Part shown: in pieces, positions 1 to 9,749 of the stretch
How the letters are laid out: the number at the start of each line of letters is the position of its first letter
Numbering within the stretch: position 1 is the first letter of the stretch
DNA from: Didymella arachidicola
Taxonomy: Eukaryota > Ascomycota > Dothideomycetes > Pleosporales > Didymellaceae
Length of the DNA stretch: 64,000 bases
Assembly: GCA_016630955.3 (NCBI GenBank)
Contig: CM050000.1
Location: 1 to 64,000, forward strand
Direction of reading: 5' to 3'
Program-made: the position numbers and the translations under genes
The notes under the pieces: model-generated
Databases searched by the model: none
What the model was told of the DNA's origin: nothing
What the model saw: the letters and a program-made list of their open reading frames with translations, nothing else

Positions 1-640
1 TTGTGCTCGCTCCGATCGGGAGCCCGGGCTTGATGGCCAGATGAACAAGATTTCGATCCTTGAAGAACTCTAACCAGCCTGTCCGCTTAAACCAGCCTGT
101 CTTGTCTGTCTTTGCAGCCTCTTCAAGTGTTTGAAGCTCTTCTTCGACTTCTTGTTGTGTCAGTTTATACTCGGCAAGCTGCCTCTGAACTGCAACTTCG
201 ACGTCGTCGTTTAGAGCATTTTCGGCTACAGCTACATCAACAACAAATAATCGCTGTAAAAACCCCTGTGCGGAAAAAGCTCTGTACTTTGACAGTGTGA
301 TAGAGCGCGCCTTTTTCTCCTAGCCAAGCTTGCTGGTGATCTTTCTTACAGTGCATGCGCATTGTGTCCTTGTTGATAGTGATGAAGCTGCATGTCTTGC
401 ACTGCGCCCGTCTAGCGGCTTCCCAAGCTCTTCTATCGGTCGCGCCGGCTCATCTGGAAGCTCAACGTCTGCTGCGTCAATCAGCGCGAATTGATTGAAG
501 CGTTCAACAACTTGTTTTCGAGTTGCAGCGGGCACGCTGTGATTGGCAAGAGATGCGTGTTGAGATTAACAACAGCAGTGTGATGCTCCCTGCATACTAA
601 ACGCTGTATCTTCTAGAAAACAGTGACATTGTCGCAGGTT
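1..640 (-). pseudogene. OrsD-type zinc-finger gene, copy 0, broken and cut by the window edge
   Basis: Third member of the minus-strand OrsD-type array. Reading leftwards from about 610, a first finger-like segment (CFLED, then the stretch around RKQVVERFNQF) leads into a second Cys/His unit near 400-320 (CKTC, then MRMHCKKDH) and the family motif VQSFFRTG near 260. After a further frame change, an open frame covers 1-210 with a Glu-rich helix and the hallmark TGWFKRTGWLEFF, matching the T-x-WL-x3-W-x2-WF block of the other two copies. At least two frameshifts are needed, so it is called a pseudogene. The C-terminal recombinase-like half, if present, lies outside the window. Confidence 0.6.
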
Positions 641-1130
641 AGAAGTGGCTAAGTCACTATTAGGTAATTTATATATTATTGAATTACTATAGTTGTTAGT
701 ACACTTTACATGCAGAGGACGTGTTTCCAGACAGAACACTAAACGACTAAAAGTATTTCTGAGACCACCTGTTCGGAAGAAGCTCTGTACCTTCACTGAA
801 TTATACAACGGGCTCTTGTCGCCTAACCAAGCAAGTTATGATCTCGGTTGCAGTGCATCCGAATCTGATCTTTGCTAACAGTGATATACCACGCATGCTC
901 TGCACTCTAGCCCAGCAAGTGGCTTACCAAGCTGTTCTATAGCCTGCGTGGGCTCTTTAGGCAGCTCTATCTTGCTTGGAGCCACTGGTTCAGGCGACTA
1001 AAACAGTCAACAACCTGTCTTCGTACTGAAGCAGGCACTTTGTGCTGCAACATATGGCGGTCAAGACTCATAACTGCGGTATGATGTTGCTTGCATACGA
1101 AGACCTTGAAGTCTTCTAAAAAGCAGAACA
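641..1130 (-). pseudogene. Orphan OrsD-type zinc-finger fragment, partial duplicate of the copy 0 N-terminus
   Basis: Between copy 1 and copy 0 lies an extra finger unit. It reads CADVFCFLEDFKVFVCKQHH, then a helix ending RRQVVDCFSRL (about 1,100-1,000). After a frame change comes an LPKEPTQAIEQLGKPLAGLE-like stretch, then ITVSKDQIRMHCNRDH near 880-840, then KVQSFFRTGG near 780. These blocks match copy 0 one by one (CFLED, GKPLDG, MRMHCKKDH, KVQSFFRTG), so two finger units of about 480 bp stand in tandem. This unit has no body after it. Its first part is in the same open frame as the coiled coil of copy 1, so a fused protein could in principle be made. Confidence 0.5.
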
Positions 1131-4095
1131 CATCTGCGCAGTTACTTAACGATACTTGTGAGCCCCTCTTACGATACCGGAGCGTTCCATTGGGGTCTTC
1201 GCCCCCTTGGTTTGTTAGCGCTCGTTGGGAGGCAGCTTTGCAGAGTTTTTGCATCTTGTGCTCATGCTCTAGGGCGGCAAGATCTGCTCGTAAAGCATCA
1301 ATCTTTTGCTGTATTGGACTTATACTCTCATCTGAGTCGCGCCTTCGCTTCCGCGGTCGCTCATTCTCGCCAGCGGCCGATGCCTCGATCTGCGATATAC
1401 TGTGCTCTCTCTTCGGGTACTTCAAGTGTTTGTGTAGTCCTATTAGTCAAGAACGCATCATCCTTTGGTGGCAGAAACATTGAATGCTCTACTGGAGCTT
1501 CTGGTAAACTTCTGTTTGCACTAAAGCTGAGAATAGCCTGATCTGTGCTTTGTCTGTCGACACCCAGAAATTGCCATACCTTACTGACTTCGAGGTATCG
1601 TTCTAATAACTCAGGTTGCAGCTTGGCAGGATAGGCACGATCCAAAGCGTACGCGCCAGCATGGGTAGCTGGATTATGTCCTGTCTGGAAAGAGAGAAGT
1701 CGTAATAGTCCATCGCGATCCCTCGGAGTGTGAGGATCAAAAGGCTGGGCAATATCTAGAAGATGCTTCTTGCTAATAGCTACTGCAATCTGGCGATACA
1801 TTTGAAAATGGAGCAGTATCGGGCATTCTGGTGTGGATTGCTGCAGGAGCTTCGAGCAGACTGATGAGCTGAAACACGACACAGGTGTGTCGTACGCAGT
1901 GAACAAGTGCGGATTGGTTGGAACGCTTGTGTTGACAAGCTTTAGTTGTCGGCTAAGGAAATCGCTGAATGGTCTGATGTATGCGAGGTAAAGGAACAGG
2001 CACCATCTCTACTGATGAGCAGGGAACTCGAACAACAAAAAAAGAGTTGTTCGAGTTCTGGCTAGCTTTATTGTACGAAAAGACTAGCAATATCCGGCCC
2101 TGGCAAATGAAGATGTTGCGTTGCACTTGCGGCAGTGTCTGCCCAGCGCAGAACCCGAAGCTCCTCTCCTCTAGCAGGCATTCCGCTGGTCACAGTGGAT
2201 ACTACTGAAGCAGTACTGTCGACCATGTTGTTATATTGTTTCAGGTAGGACATTGCTTGTCTCTCGGCCTCTGCCTTGTAGGGAGAACCCCCTCCCTTCT
2301 TTAGAGAAGGCTCTTCGGCCTCAAATGCTTAAAGCTAGTCTGTAGCTGATTTGCTGGCTCTTGCAGGAAACGAATAACCTGGGCGGTGCCTTGATAGATC
2401 CTCTTTAAGGTATGGAGATCTACCTTAGGCCACCAGGTCAAACATGAGGTCTCGCGTGATTCTTTCAAGTCTAGCAAGGAGGCAGTGGATTGTATAGCGG
2501 AATTCATGCATAGAGATGCGAGAACCAGCGATGTCTAGGGTCTGACCATCGAGGGACCAAGATAGGTTGGTGCGTGGTCCTTCGCGTTTGGCAATGGCTC
2601 TGCCGTGCTGCAAACCTCAATCAGGTAGCCCATAGGTGAGAGACTGCCGCGTTGGAGGTATGCTGGGCGAATCTCTACACAGAGACGTTTGCCCTGATCA
2701 GCATAGGCTGCTCGTTGCTGGCCAGAGAACATCAAGGGTAGTGTACCCTCGCAGCGGCAAGGCGTACTCGAGAATAATAAGTCTAACCAATCCACAGTAG
2801 AGCTGATAGGTACGGTGTGTAGTCGTAAGCTTGTACGGTATGCCAACTCGTACGGATGGATACCCAGCACACCAGAGAAGTGGACAATTGCTTTGCCTTC
2901 CAATATGCCGTCTGTGGACACATCCGTCCAAAATAGCACGAGCAGCTGAAAGAGACGGTTTCTGATAAACGGGAAGAGAACGTAGGCTCTGCCTTACTGA
3001 ATCCTTTTGTGGACAGATCTGACCAGACAGATTTCACGATATCCGCCTGTGCGTCCGACAGCTGAAGCCCATATACCCTCGCTTAAGCTTTGATTGAGCT
3101 TCTGACATACCTGCCATGATCGGAATACATAGCACAGAAAGCGGTTTAGGAAGGAGCGGTACCTAGCTTTCGTAGCGTCTCGTTGAGGTAGCTCGAAGGG
3201 ATACGCGTAGAAGTGTGACCCCCAGCTTCGCAGCCAGCAGCGCAAGACTCGCGGAGTTTGTTCTAATGTTTCCTCGCAGCGATCAAGCACGAGATGAACA
3301 ATTTCTGATAGTTGTCTTAGTTTTGACTCTGTAGCTGCGGAGCTGATCCACTCCACGCTGTTCCAGGTGCCGAGGTGAATAGCTTCACCGGTAGAAGTGG
3401 CCAACCTAGAAGTAGCAATAATCAGATGGAGCGGCTTTTGGGCAAACCACCGCGTCCAACCACAACCGCGCAGCCAGTCGGTTTTCTCGTCATGCTCAAG
3501 CTCGTTGCTTAGGGCCATCAGTTCTTGATCTTGCTGTAAGAGCCTAGCTTCCTCCTCGGCTTCCATCAGCAGAAGAGCGGCGGTCGCAGGGTCGTCTGAC
3601 ACGGATCCGTCCTGGCTTGATCTTCTTCTGCTTTGAATTGTGTGTGTAGCGTGTGCTACCCTCCAGGTACCTCCCACGTTTCGCCTGATAGGAGACCATC
3701 GCTGGACGAAGCAGAATAGATCATTGCGCGTCCTCTGCCCCCTACTGCACTGCGTCTTCCGAAATGCAGCAGCATTGTATCCCAACTACAAGTTGTCAAG
3801 TCGCACTGCGGACAGGAGTAGCCTCGCTCGGGTGGCGCTAGGAAATCTAAGCTAGAAGAGTTATTTGCACGAGGGACAACGTCTGCATCAATCTGCGATA
3901 CAGGAAGTCCTTTATACTGAGAAAGGATAATTTCGCATATGGACGATCGAGTTTTGTGGTAGTGGCGGAGGTGGTAACGGAGCGTCTTGTAGGGTATAAC
4001 GCTTCTACATGGGGTGCACAACAGGTGTCCATGTTCTGGCAGATAGGAGATAATGTTTGGCACTTCGGGTTCTGCAGGCTATCTATAATTAGCAA
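1131..4095 (-). pseudogene. OrsD zinc-finger / tyrosine-recombinase-like gene, copy 1, frameshifted
   Basis: Homologous along its whole length to the 4,585-7,731 gene but split among several reading frames. N-terminal fingers read CTPCRSVIP...HLRHYH and CPQCDL (about 4,030-3,790). Then come ELEHDEKTDWLRGCGW (about 3,500), TPRVLRCWLRSW (about 3,240), VHFSGVLGIHP (about 2,860) and SGMPARGEELRVLRWAD (about 2,195-2,145). The C-terminal part is clean: YRQIAVAISKKHL (about 1,800), then TGHNPATHAGAYAL with His at 1,676-1,678 and Tyr at 1,649-1,651, then a basic segment and a coiled coil (about 1,320-1,240). Conservation of these motifs despite divergence argues for past selection; the frameshifts argue that it is dead now. 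Confidence 0.65.
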
Positions 4096-4584
4096 GTGAG
4101 GGTGAGATAGAATAAAAAGTGCGGCAAAGGTACGTCATTCACATGCCTTGCTCTTTGCTGAGTCGCCTGAATGGACAGTCCATGAGGAAGGGTTAGAGGC
4201 GCTTTCAGAAAAGACACCGGCTTCTGGATTACCCGTGTAGACTATCCAGCGAGACGCTGTCTGGTGAGACATAGCACTACTTTGTTGCTAACAGTAGCAC
4301 ACAATTGAATAGCAGGCCGTGGCGTCTTAGTTAATGCGTAAGCAGGTAAAAGTAGTACAGAACAACAGGTAACAAGCAGGAACTGCTATAGCTGCCCTGT
4401 GTTGGAGCATGCATGCCCGTGCAGGGCCGAGCTAGACCGAAATAGAGCATCAAAAGGGGTCGACTCCAGGCTAAGGCTGGGAGGGGACGAAGTAGGGGCC
4501 GAAGTCGCGCACTATACCGCATCAAGCGCGAACGAGGCTCGGGGTCGTGGCGGTCGCGTGGAGGTAGGTACGGAAGAGTTGAAT
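4096..4584. other. Spacer between OrsD-type copies 1 and 2
   Basis: No supported gene. The stretch between two co-oriented OrsD-type copies shows no terminal repeats, tRNA or convincing ORF. It would contain the 3' end of copy 2 and the promoter of copy 1. Confidence 0.5.
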
Positions 4585-7500
4585 TTACGATAGTAACCTC
4601 TTACTAGATACCCGTCCCCTCCTCCGCTTTATAGTACTTGAGGTTCGACTACTTTGTACTTTTGAACTAGAGTCCTTCTTGCTTCCATCCTTCGGAATCC
4701 TAGTCCTTGCCCTGAGCGTCCTTTCCTCCTCCCACTCGCTTGTATCCAGCTCTGACGCAGGATCTGATTCTACATTATTCTGACCAGTATTTCGACCTGT
4801 TGCTCGCCTCTTTTTTGACATGGCGCGCTCTTGAACAAGATCGTTCAGTTGCTTTTGCATATCGAGAATTTTTCTCGTAAGAGGGCTGCAACTCTCAGTC
4901 TCTCTGCGTCGCTTTTTCCCTCTTTGTTGCCTCTGCTCAGGTGTCTGTGTATGCAGAGCCTCGTCTGGGGGCTCTGTATCGCTTATTCCGGGTGTAGCAC
5001 ACTCTGGTGTTCCCTCAGAAATAGCGTCCGGGTAGTAACCAACTTGTGTCGTACTGCTTGAGGTTTTGTGCACGGTTGCTAAGCTATAGTCTAGAGCGTC
5101 TTCCTCTCGGGTCAACGTGAATTCATGCCACATATGGCTGTTTACCAGGTAGCGATCAATCAGATCAGGCTGCAATTTGGTAGGAAATCCATGCTCTAGC
5201 GCATATGCATTGGCATGTGTAACTGGTCTATGACCTGTTTGGAAAGCTAGGAGTTGAAGGAATCCATTGTAATCCTTAGGCGTATTGGGGTCGAATGCAG
5301 TAACAAGTGCAGGGAGATGCTTCTTTGCAATGCTAGTCGCAGTTTGTCTGTACAGACTAGTAGTTGTCGGAGTAGGGCATTTGGCTGTTGACCTTTTCAG
5401 ACTCGAGTGGGCTTTACTTAAAGAAAAGCAGGCCGTTGCACTGTCATGAGTACTAAACAAGTGAGGGTTCGTTAAGCCTGTAGATTGCGCCCCTGACTTT
5501 CGACTAATAAGACTGCGGAATGGGCGGATGTACACAAGGTAAAGGTAAAGAACTCTTTGTACCATAGGACAGGGGGAGCGTACGATATAAAACGAGTTGT
5601 TGGTGTTGGTGTTTGCCTTGTTGTATGCGAAGACAAGTATCACTTTTCCTTTGTAGATAAAGATGTTTCGTCGCACGGAGATCGTGTCAGCCCACCGTAG
5701 GACTCTGAGCTCCTCACCACGTGCTGGCATGCCGCTTGTTAGGTGCATTGCTGCATAAAGCAGACGAACAAAGCTGTCGCTTTCGTTCAAGTACCGCCTC
5801 TGCTTTGCTCTCCCTCTACTTGTCTCTGACGAGAAGCCGCCTTGTTCTGAGAACGCTAATTTGCTTACAGCGCGGAAAGCTCCCTGGAGTTTGTTGGCTG
5901 GGTGCGCCAGAAACGAGAATCCAGGGCGATGGGTCGCAAGATTATCTTGTAGAATGTCGAGTTGAACGTCTGGCCACCATCCGAAGAGGAGCTCCTGTGC
6001 ACAGCTTTGTAAACCTACTACAACAGTGTGAATTGTCTCACGAAATTGTCGCATATGAATCTGTGTTTCCGCAATATGGAGTGTCAAGCCATCTGAAGAC
6101 CAGGAGATGTTTGTTCTAGGACCCTCGCGCCTCGCGATTGCTCTTCCGTGCTGTAGTCGCTCGATAAGGTAACCAGCTGGTGCAAGACTACCTCGCTGAA
6201 GATACTTGGGTCGGATATGCTCACGCAGTCGCTGTGCTTGGTCGGGGTAGGCTGTACGCTCGGGCCAAGGATTCTTAAGATAGTTGTATGGTGCAAGTGG
6301 TAGGGCATACTCGAGTATAATCAGGCGACCTACCCACAGCAGTGCTGATATAAAAGAAGTATAGTCGTAGGGCTTGCGGAAACATAGCTCTGTGGGATGT
6401 ATTCCCAAGACACCAGAGAAGTTCATGATAGCGCTACGGCTCATGTTTCCGTCGTGCGACAAGTCTGTCCAGAACATGACAAGAAGTTGAAAGAGATTTT
6501 CGTTCAGGGCGGCCAGAGATGACTGGAGCAGAATCCCGAGGTCTGCCTGCTGGCTGACAGCAGTGACGTGGTCCCAGATATGGTTCATCATGGCCAGCTG
6601 AGCCGTGGTTAGCTGCAGCCCAGAGATGTCGTTTGTAGGCTCTTTTATGTTGCGCGACAGTGCTAAGACGCGGAAAATGTAGCATAAGAATCGCTCGTGG
6701 ATTCTATAGTATCTTCGTCGGGTGTTTTCGCGTTGTGGCAGCTCAAAAGGGTAAGGAAGAAAAGAAGGCGTCCAGCTCCGCAGCCAGCAACGCAAAACCC
6801 GTGGCGTCTGCTTTAGTGTTGCTTCGCATCGTTGGAAAACGATTCTGCTGGCTTCTACAATCTTCCAGATCGTTCTCTCCGTCTGTGCTGGGCTTACACA
6901 TTCGAATCCGTTCCAAAGGCCTAGTTTGAGATCATCTGATGTTGCCATGGGAGGCAGTGCTGCAGCTGCAACAATGATATGGATAGGCTTGTGAGCAAAC
7001 CACGCTGGCCACTCGCAGCCTCGCAGCCACTCAGTGTTCTCGTCGTGTTCTAGCTCTCCGTCGAGAACCACGCCGTTTAGCTCATCATCTAAACGTTCTT
7101 CTTCTTCTTTCTCTTCATCCTCTACACGTGTCAAGCACTCGCTATTGCTTGTCTCAAGTGATCTTTCGTCGCTCTGATGCTGGTGAGAGCTGTCGTCTTG
7201 GCTCACCACCCAGTATTTGGGCGAGTACTTCGTCCAGCTCTGTAGATAACACTTGTATCGCGATTGATCTTAAAGGCACTCAGGCGCGCTAATGTTGTGG
7301 TGTTTCTTTGTATGCTGTCGTATCTGATCCCAATTAATACTCTTTCCCTCCAGACAGTGCGGGCAACAAAATCCAGTCAGAGGTGGGCCAAGGTAAGAGA
7401 GCGGCGTAGATCCATCCGGTCGGGGCACTAGATCATTGAAGGACTTCGCAGCAGGCACGTCGTCAAATCGTGCTATCGTAGCTCGACGCACTTTGGCGGG

Positions 7501-7731
7501 TTCATAGTGGCAAGTCCGCAAGTGAGTGTTTAAACCAGTTACAGGTACTGCAGTGGAACAAGGTGTACAGATAATAACGTTCTCGCTGGCAACAAACGTG
7601 ACGTAGTCTAAAGAGACCGGTCTATGTTCCTGTACCGTTTGGAAAGCAAGCTTAGCAGATCGGTAGCTAACATTGCATACATTTTGCTTAGCAATAGACC
7701 CTGGTGTTGACAGAATCCAAGTCGCTGCCAT
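4585..7731 (-). CDS. OrsD-type zinc-finger protein with tyrosine-recombinase-like C-terminal half, copy 2
   Basis: One reading frame from ATG 7,731 to the stop at 4,585, broken only by a TAA at 7,270-7,272; no convincing intron removes it, so it is either a single nonsense mutation or an interrupted gene. The N-terminus has two OrsD-type (PF12013) fingers: CTPCSTAVP...HLRTCH and CPHCLEG...HTKKHH. The body has ELEHDENTEWLRGCEWPAWF and TPRVLRCWLRSW. The C-terminal half resembles a tyrosine recombinase. Numbered from 7,209, it has Arg497 in SGMPARGEELRVLRWAD, a Lys-bearing hairpin (FIYKGKVILVFAYNK), Arg621 in YRQTATSIAKKHL, His660 in TGHRP and Tyr669 in ANAYAL. The His-to-Tyr spacing of 9 equals that of XerD-type enzymes. 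A basic, coiled-coil tail follows. No symbol is justified. The recombinase assignment is my inference; OrsD-family membership is firmer. Confidence 0.6.
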
Positions 7732-9749
7732 CTCCACGCTTTAAACAAAACAAAATCTAGAAGACAAAAACAAATGTAAATCCAGACTCATACCTTTGTC
7801 GTGCATGCTGTAGATATAGATTAGTACAGCACGCTAAACCCAAAGGGCATAAATTAAGGGGTACTGCCACGCTAGGCTACAGTAGGAGAGAATCGGAACC
7901 CGGCTCGTGTTGCATCTGCGCAATTTTGGGGCAGGGTGCGCGGTTTCCCAATACAGATGTAGAGGGGGTCGGCTCGCCAAAGCATTATATACTTGGCTAT
8001 ACTATTAAAGCTTAATATAGTACCCTAGACGCCTATATAGTTACTTTAATAAGAGGGTACCTAAAAGGTATAGATACTATATAATATATATAAAGTTAAA
8101 GCTTAAAGTACTCTTATTTAAAAGAAAGTAAGAAAGTACTATAGTTTTTCTATAAATTCTCTTAATAAGTAGGTTATATAGTTAAGTAAGAGGGCTTAGT
8201 AAATAGTATATAAGATAAGCCTAATAATAAAGTAAATAGCTACCCTTTAATAGAGCCTAGATAAATTAAATAAGTATAAGAGCTATAAGTAGTAGTATAT
8301 TTAGATAGATAAGACTCTTATAGTAGGTAAGATATAAGAAGTATTAGCTAAATAGGTAGGTAGTAGCTATAGTAATAAAGAAAGTATATTAAAGAAGGTA
8401 TAGAAGGAAAGGTAGTATAGGCGTTATAAGAGTACTAGGTATAATACTTATACCTATATAGTTAAGATTAGTAGTATAAGTAATAGTAGTAATTCTAATA
8501 ATTAATTTAGTATATTATAATAGTTTATTAACTATAATAAGGTTATATAATAATATATTAAAGTTAGTATGTTAGTATTAGAGTGCTTACTTACTTAGGG
8601 TGCTTACTTACTTATAAAATATATTACTAATTATAGTAGTTAATAAAGGCCTTTATTATATAGCTACTATACCTATTAATAATAAGTAGCCTATACCTTT
8701 TTTAAGCTTTCCTCTTAGTATAGTAATTAAAGACCTATTCTAACTAGGTAATACCTAAATTATAATTTATCTAACTAGTAGGTAATATAGTAAAATAAAC
8801 TAAGTACTTAGCTAGATTAATTTTATATACCTAGCTTACTTATACTATATTACCTTTAGCTAGAAAGATAACTTCTAAGAGAAAGTAGGTACTATTAGTA
8901 TATATACTAGTAACTATAGTTATCTACTTCTAATTACTATTATAGGTAGGTTATTTAAACTACTTCTTATAGTATAGTACCTTATTAAATACTTTCTTAC
9001 TTTTTCTAACTACCTTAATTATAAATCTCTTTTTATCTATATTATATATATTCTTAGGTAACACCTTATACTTTTTAATTTTAAGGTATAGAAGCTAGAA
9101 ATATAAGCTATATTTATTACTAGAATTAGCCTTATAGCGTATAGTTTCTATAGAAGTTTACTAGGTAGTAATAAGGTAGTCTTAATTCTAGTTTAATAGC
9201 CTAGTAACCTAGCTATTAGAAGGCTCCTAGTAGTATAAAGAAGTTAAGAAATTAATAATTATTTACTTTATAGGTATTAGGTATCTTTCTATAAGTCCTC
9301 TAATATATTATATAAGCTCTACCTTAGTATATAGGTAGAAAAGCTATTAGCTATTAGTAACTTCTTTATAAAGAAGTAACTTTACCTCTATGCTAGTAGG
9401 TTAATATTACGTGTAAATAGCTATATTTTTTAGTAAGAGCCTAGTATAAAAATTATTCTTTAGGTTTTAGATTATCTAGCTCTATAAGGGCTTCCTTTAA
9501 TAGTATTATAGTATTAAGTTATAGAGGGTTTAAAGTAATATCTAAAGTTAGTAGAGTAGCTTATATACTAATCTAGCTTATAAGGTGTATAGATATAGTA
9601 TATTAATAAAAAAACCTTTCTACTAGCTTTTAAAATATCTTTTAAGAAGGTATTTACTATAGAAAATATTTATATAGGCTTTAGAGGTACTAGGCTAGTT
9701 TTATATAACCTAGAGGTTATACTATTAAAGCTTAATATATACCTATATA
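7732..9749. other. Spacer followed by an AT-rich RIP-degraded block
   Basis: 7,732-7,985 is of ordinary composition with no gene. From about 7,990 to the transposon at 9,750 the DNA is extremely AT-rich. It is made almost entirely of TA-rich words (tata, ctatta, agtata) and has hardly any CpG or CpA, as expected after heavy RIP of an old repeat. No ORF or recognisable domain survives. A 22-bp motif ending in the HindIII-like aagcttaatata occurs directly repeated at 7,998-8,019 and 9,718-9,739. Confidence 0.7.

Noticed and set aside
4585..7731. Interpretation of the recombinase-like protein as a Starship captain (DUF3435)
   Set aside because: The OrsD fingers, the missing captain-type domain order and the lack of cargo with direct repeats do not fit; only the general recombinase motifs are shared.
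7990..9749. Centromere-like or origin-like AT-rich DNA
   Set aside because: Its composition is fully explained by RIP of repeats, and AT-rich blocks recur between elements up to 23,060.
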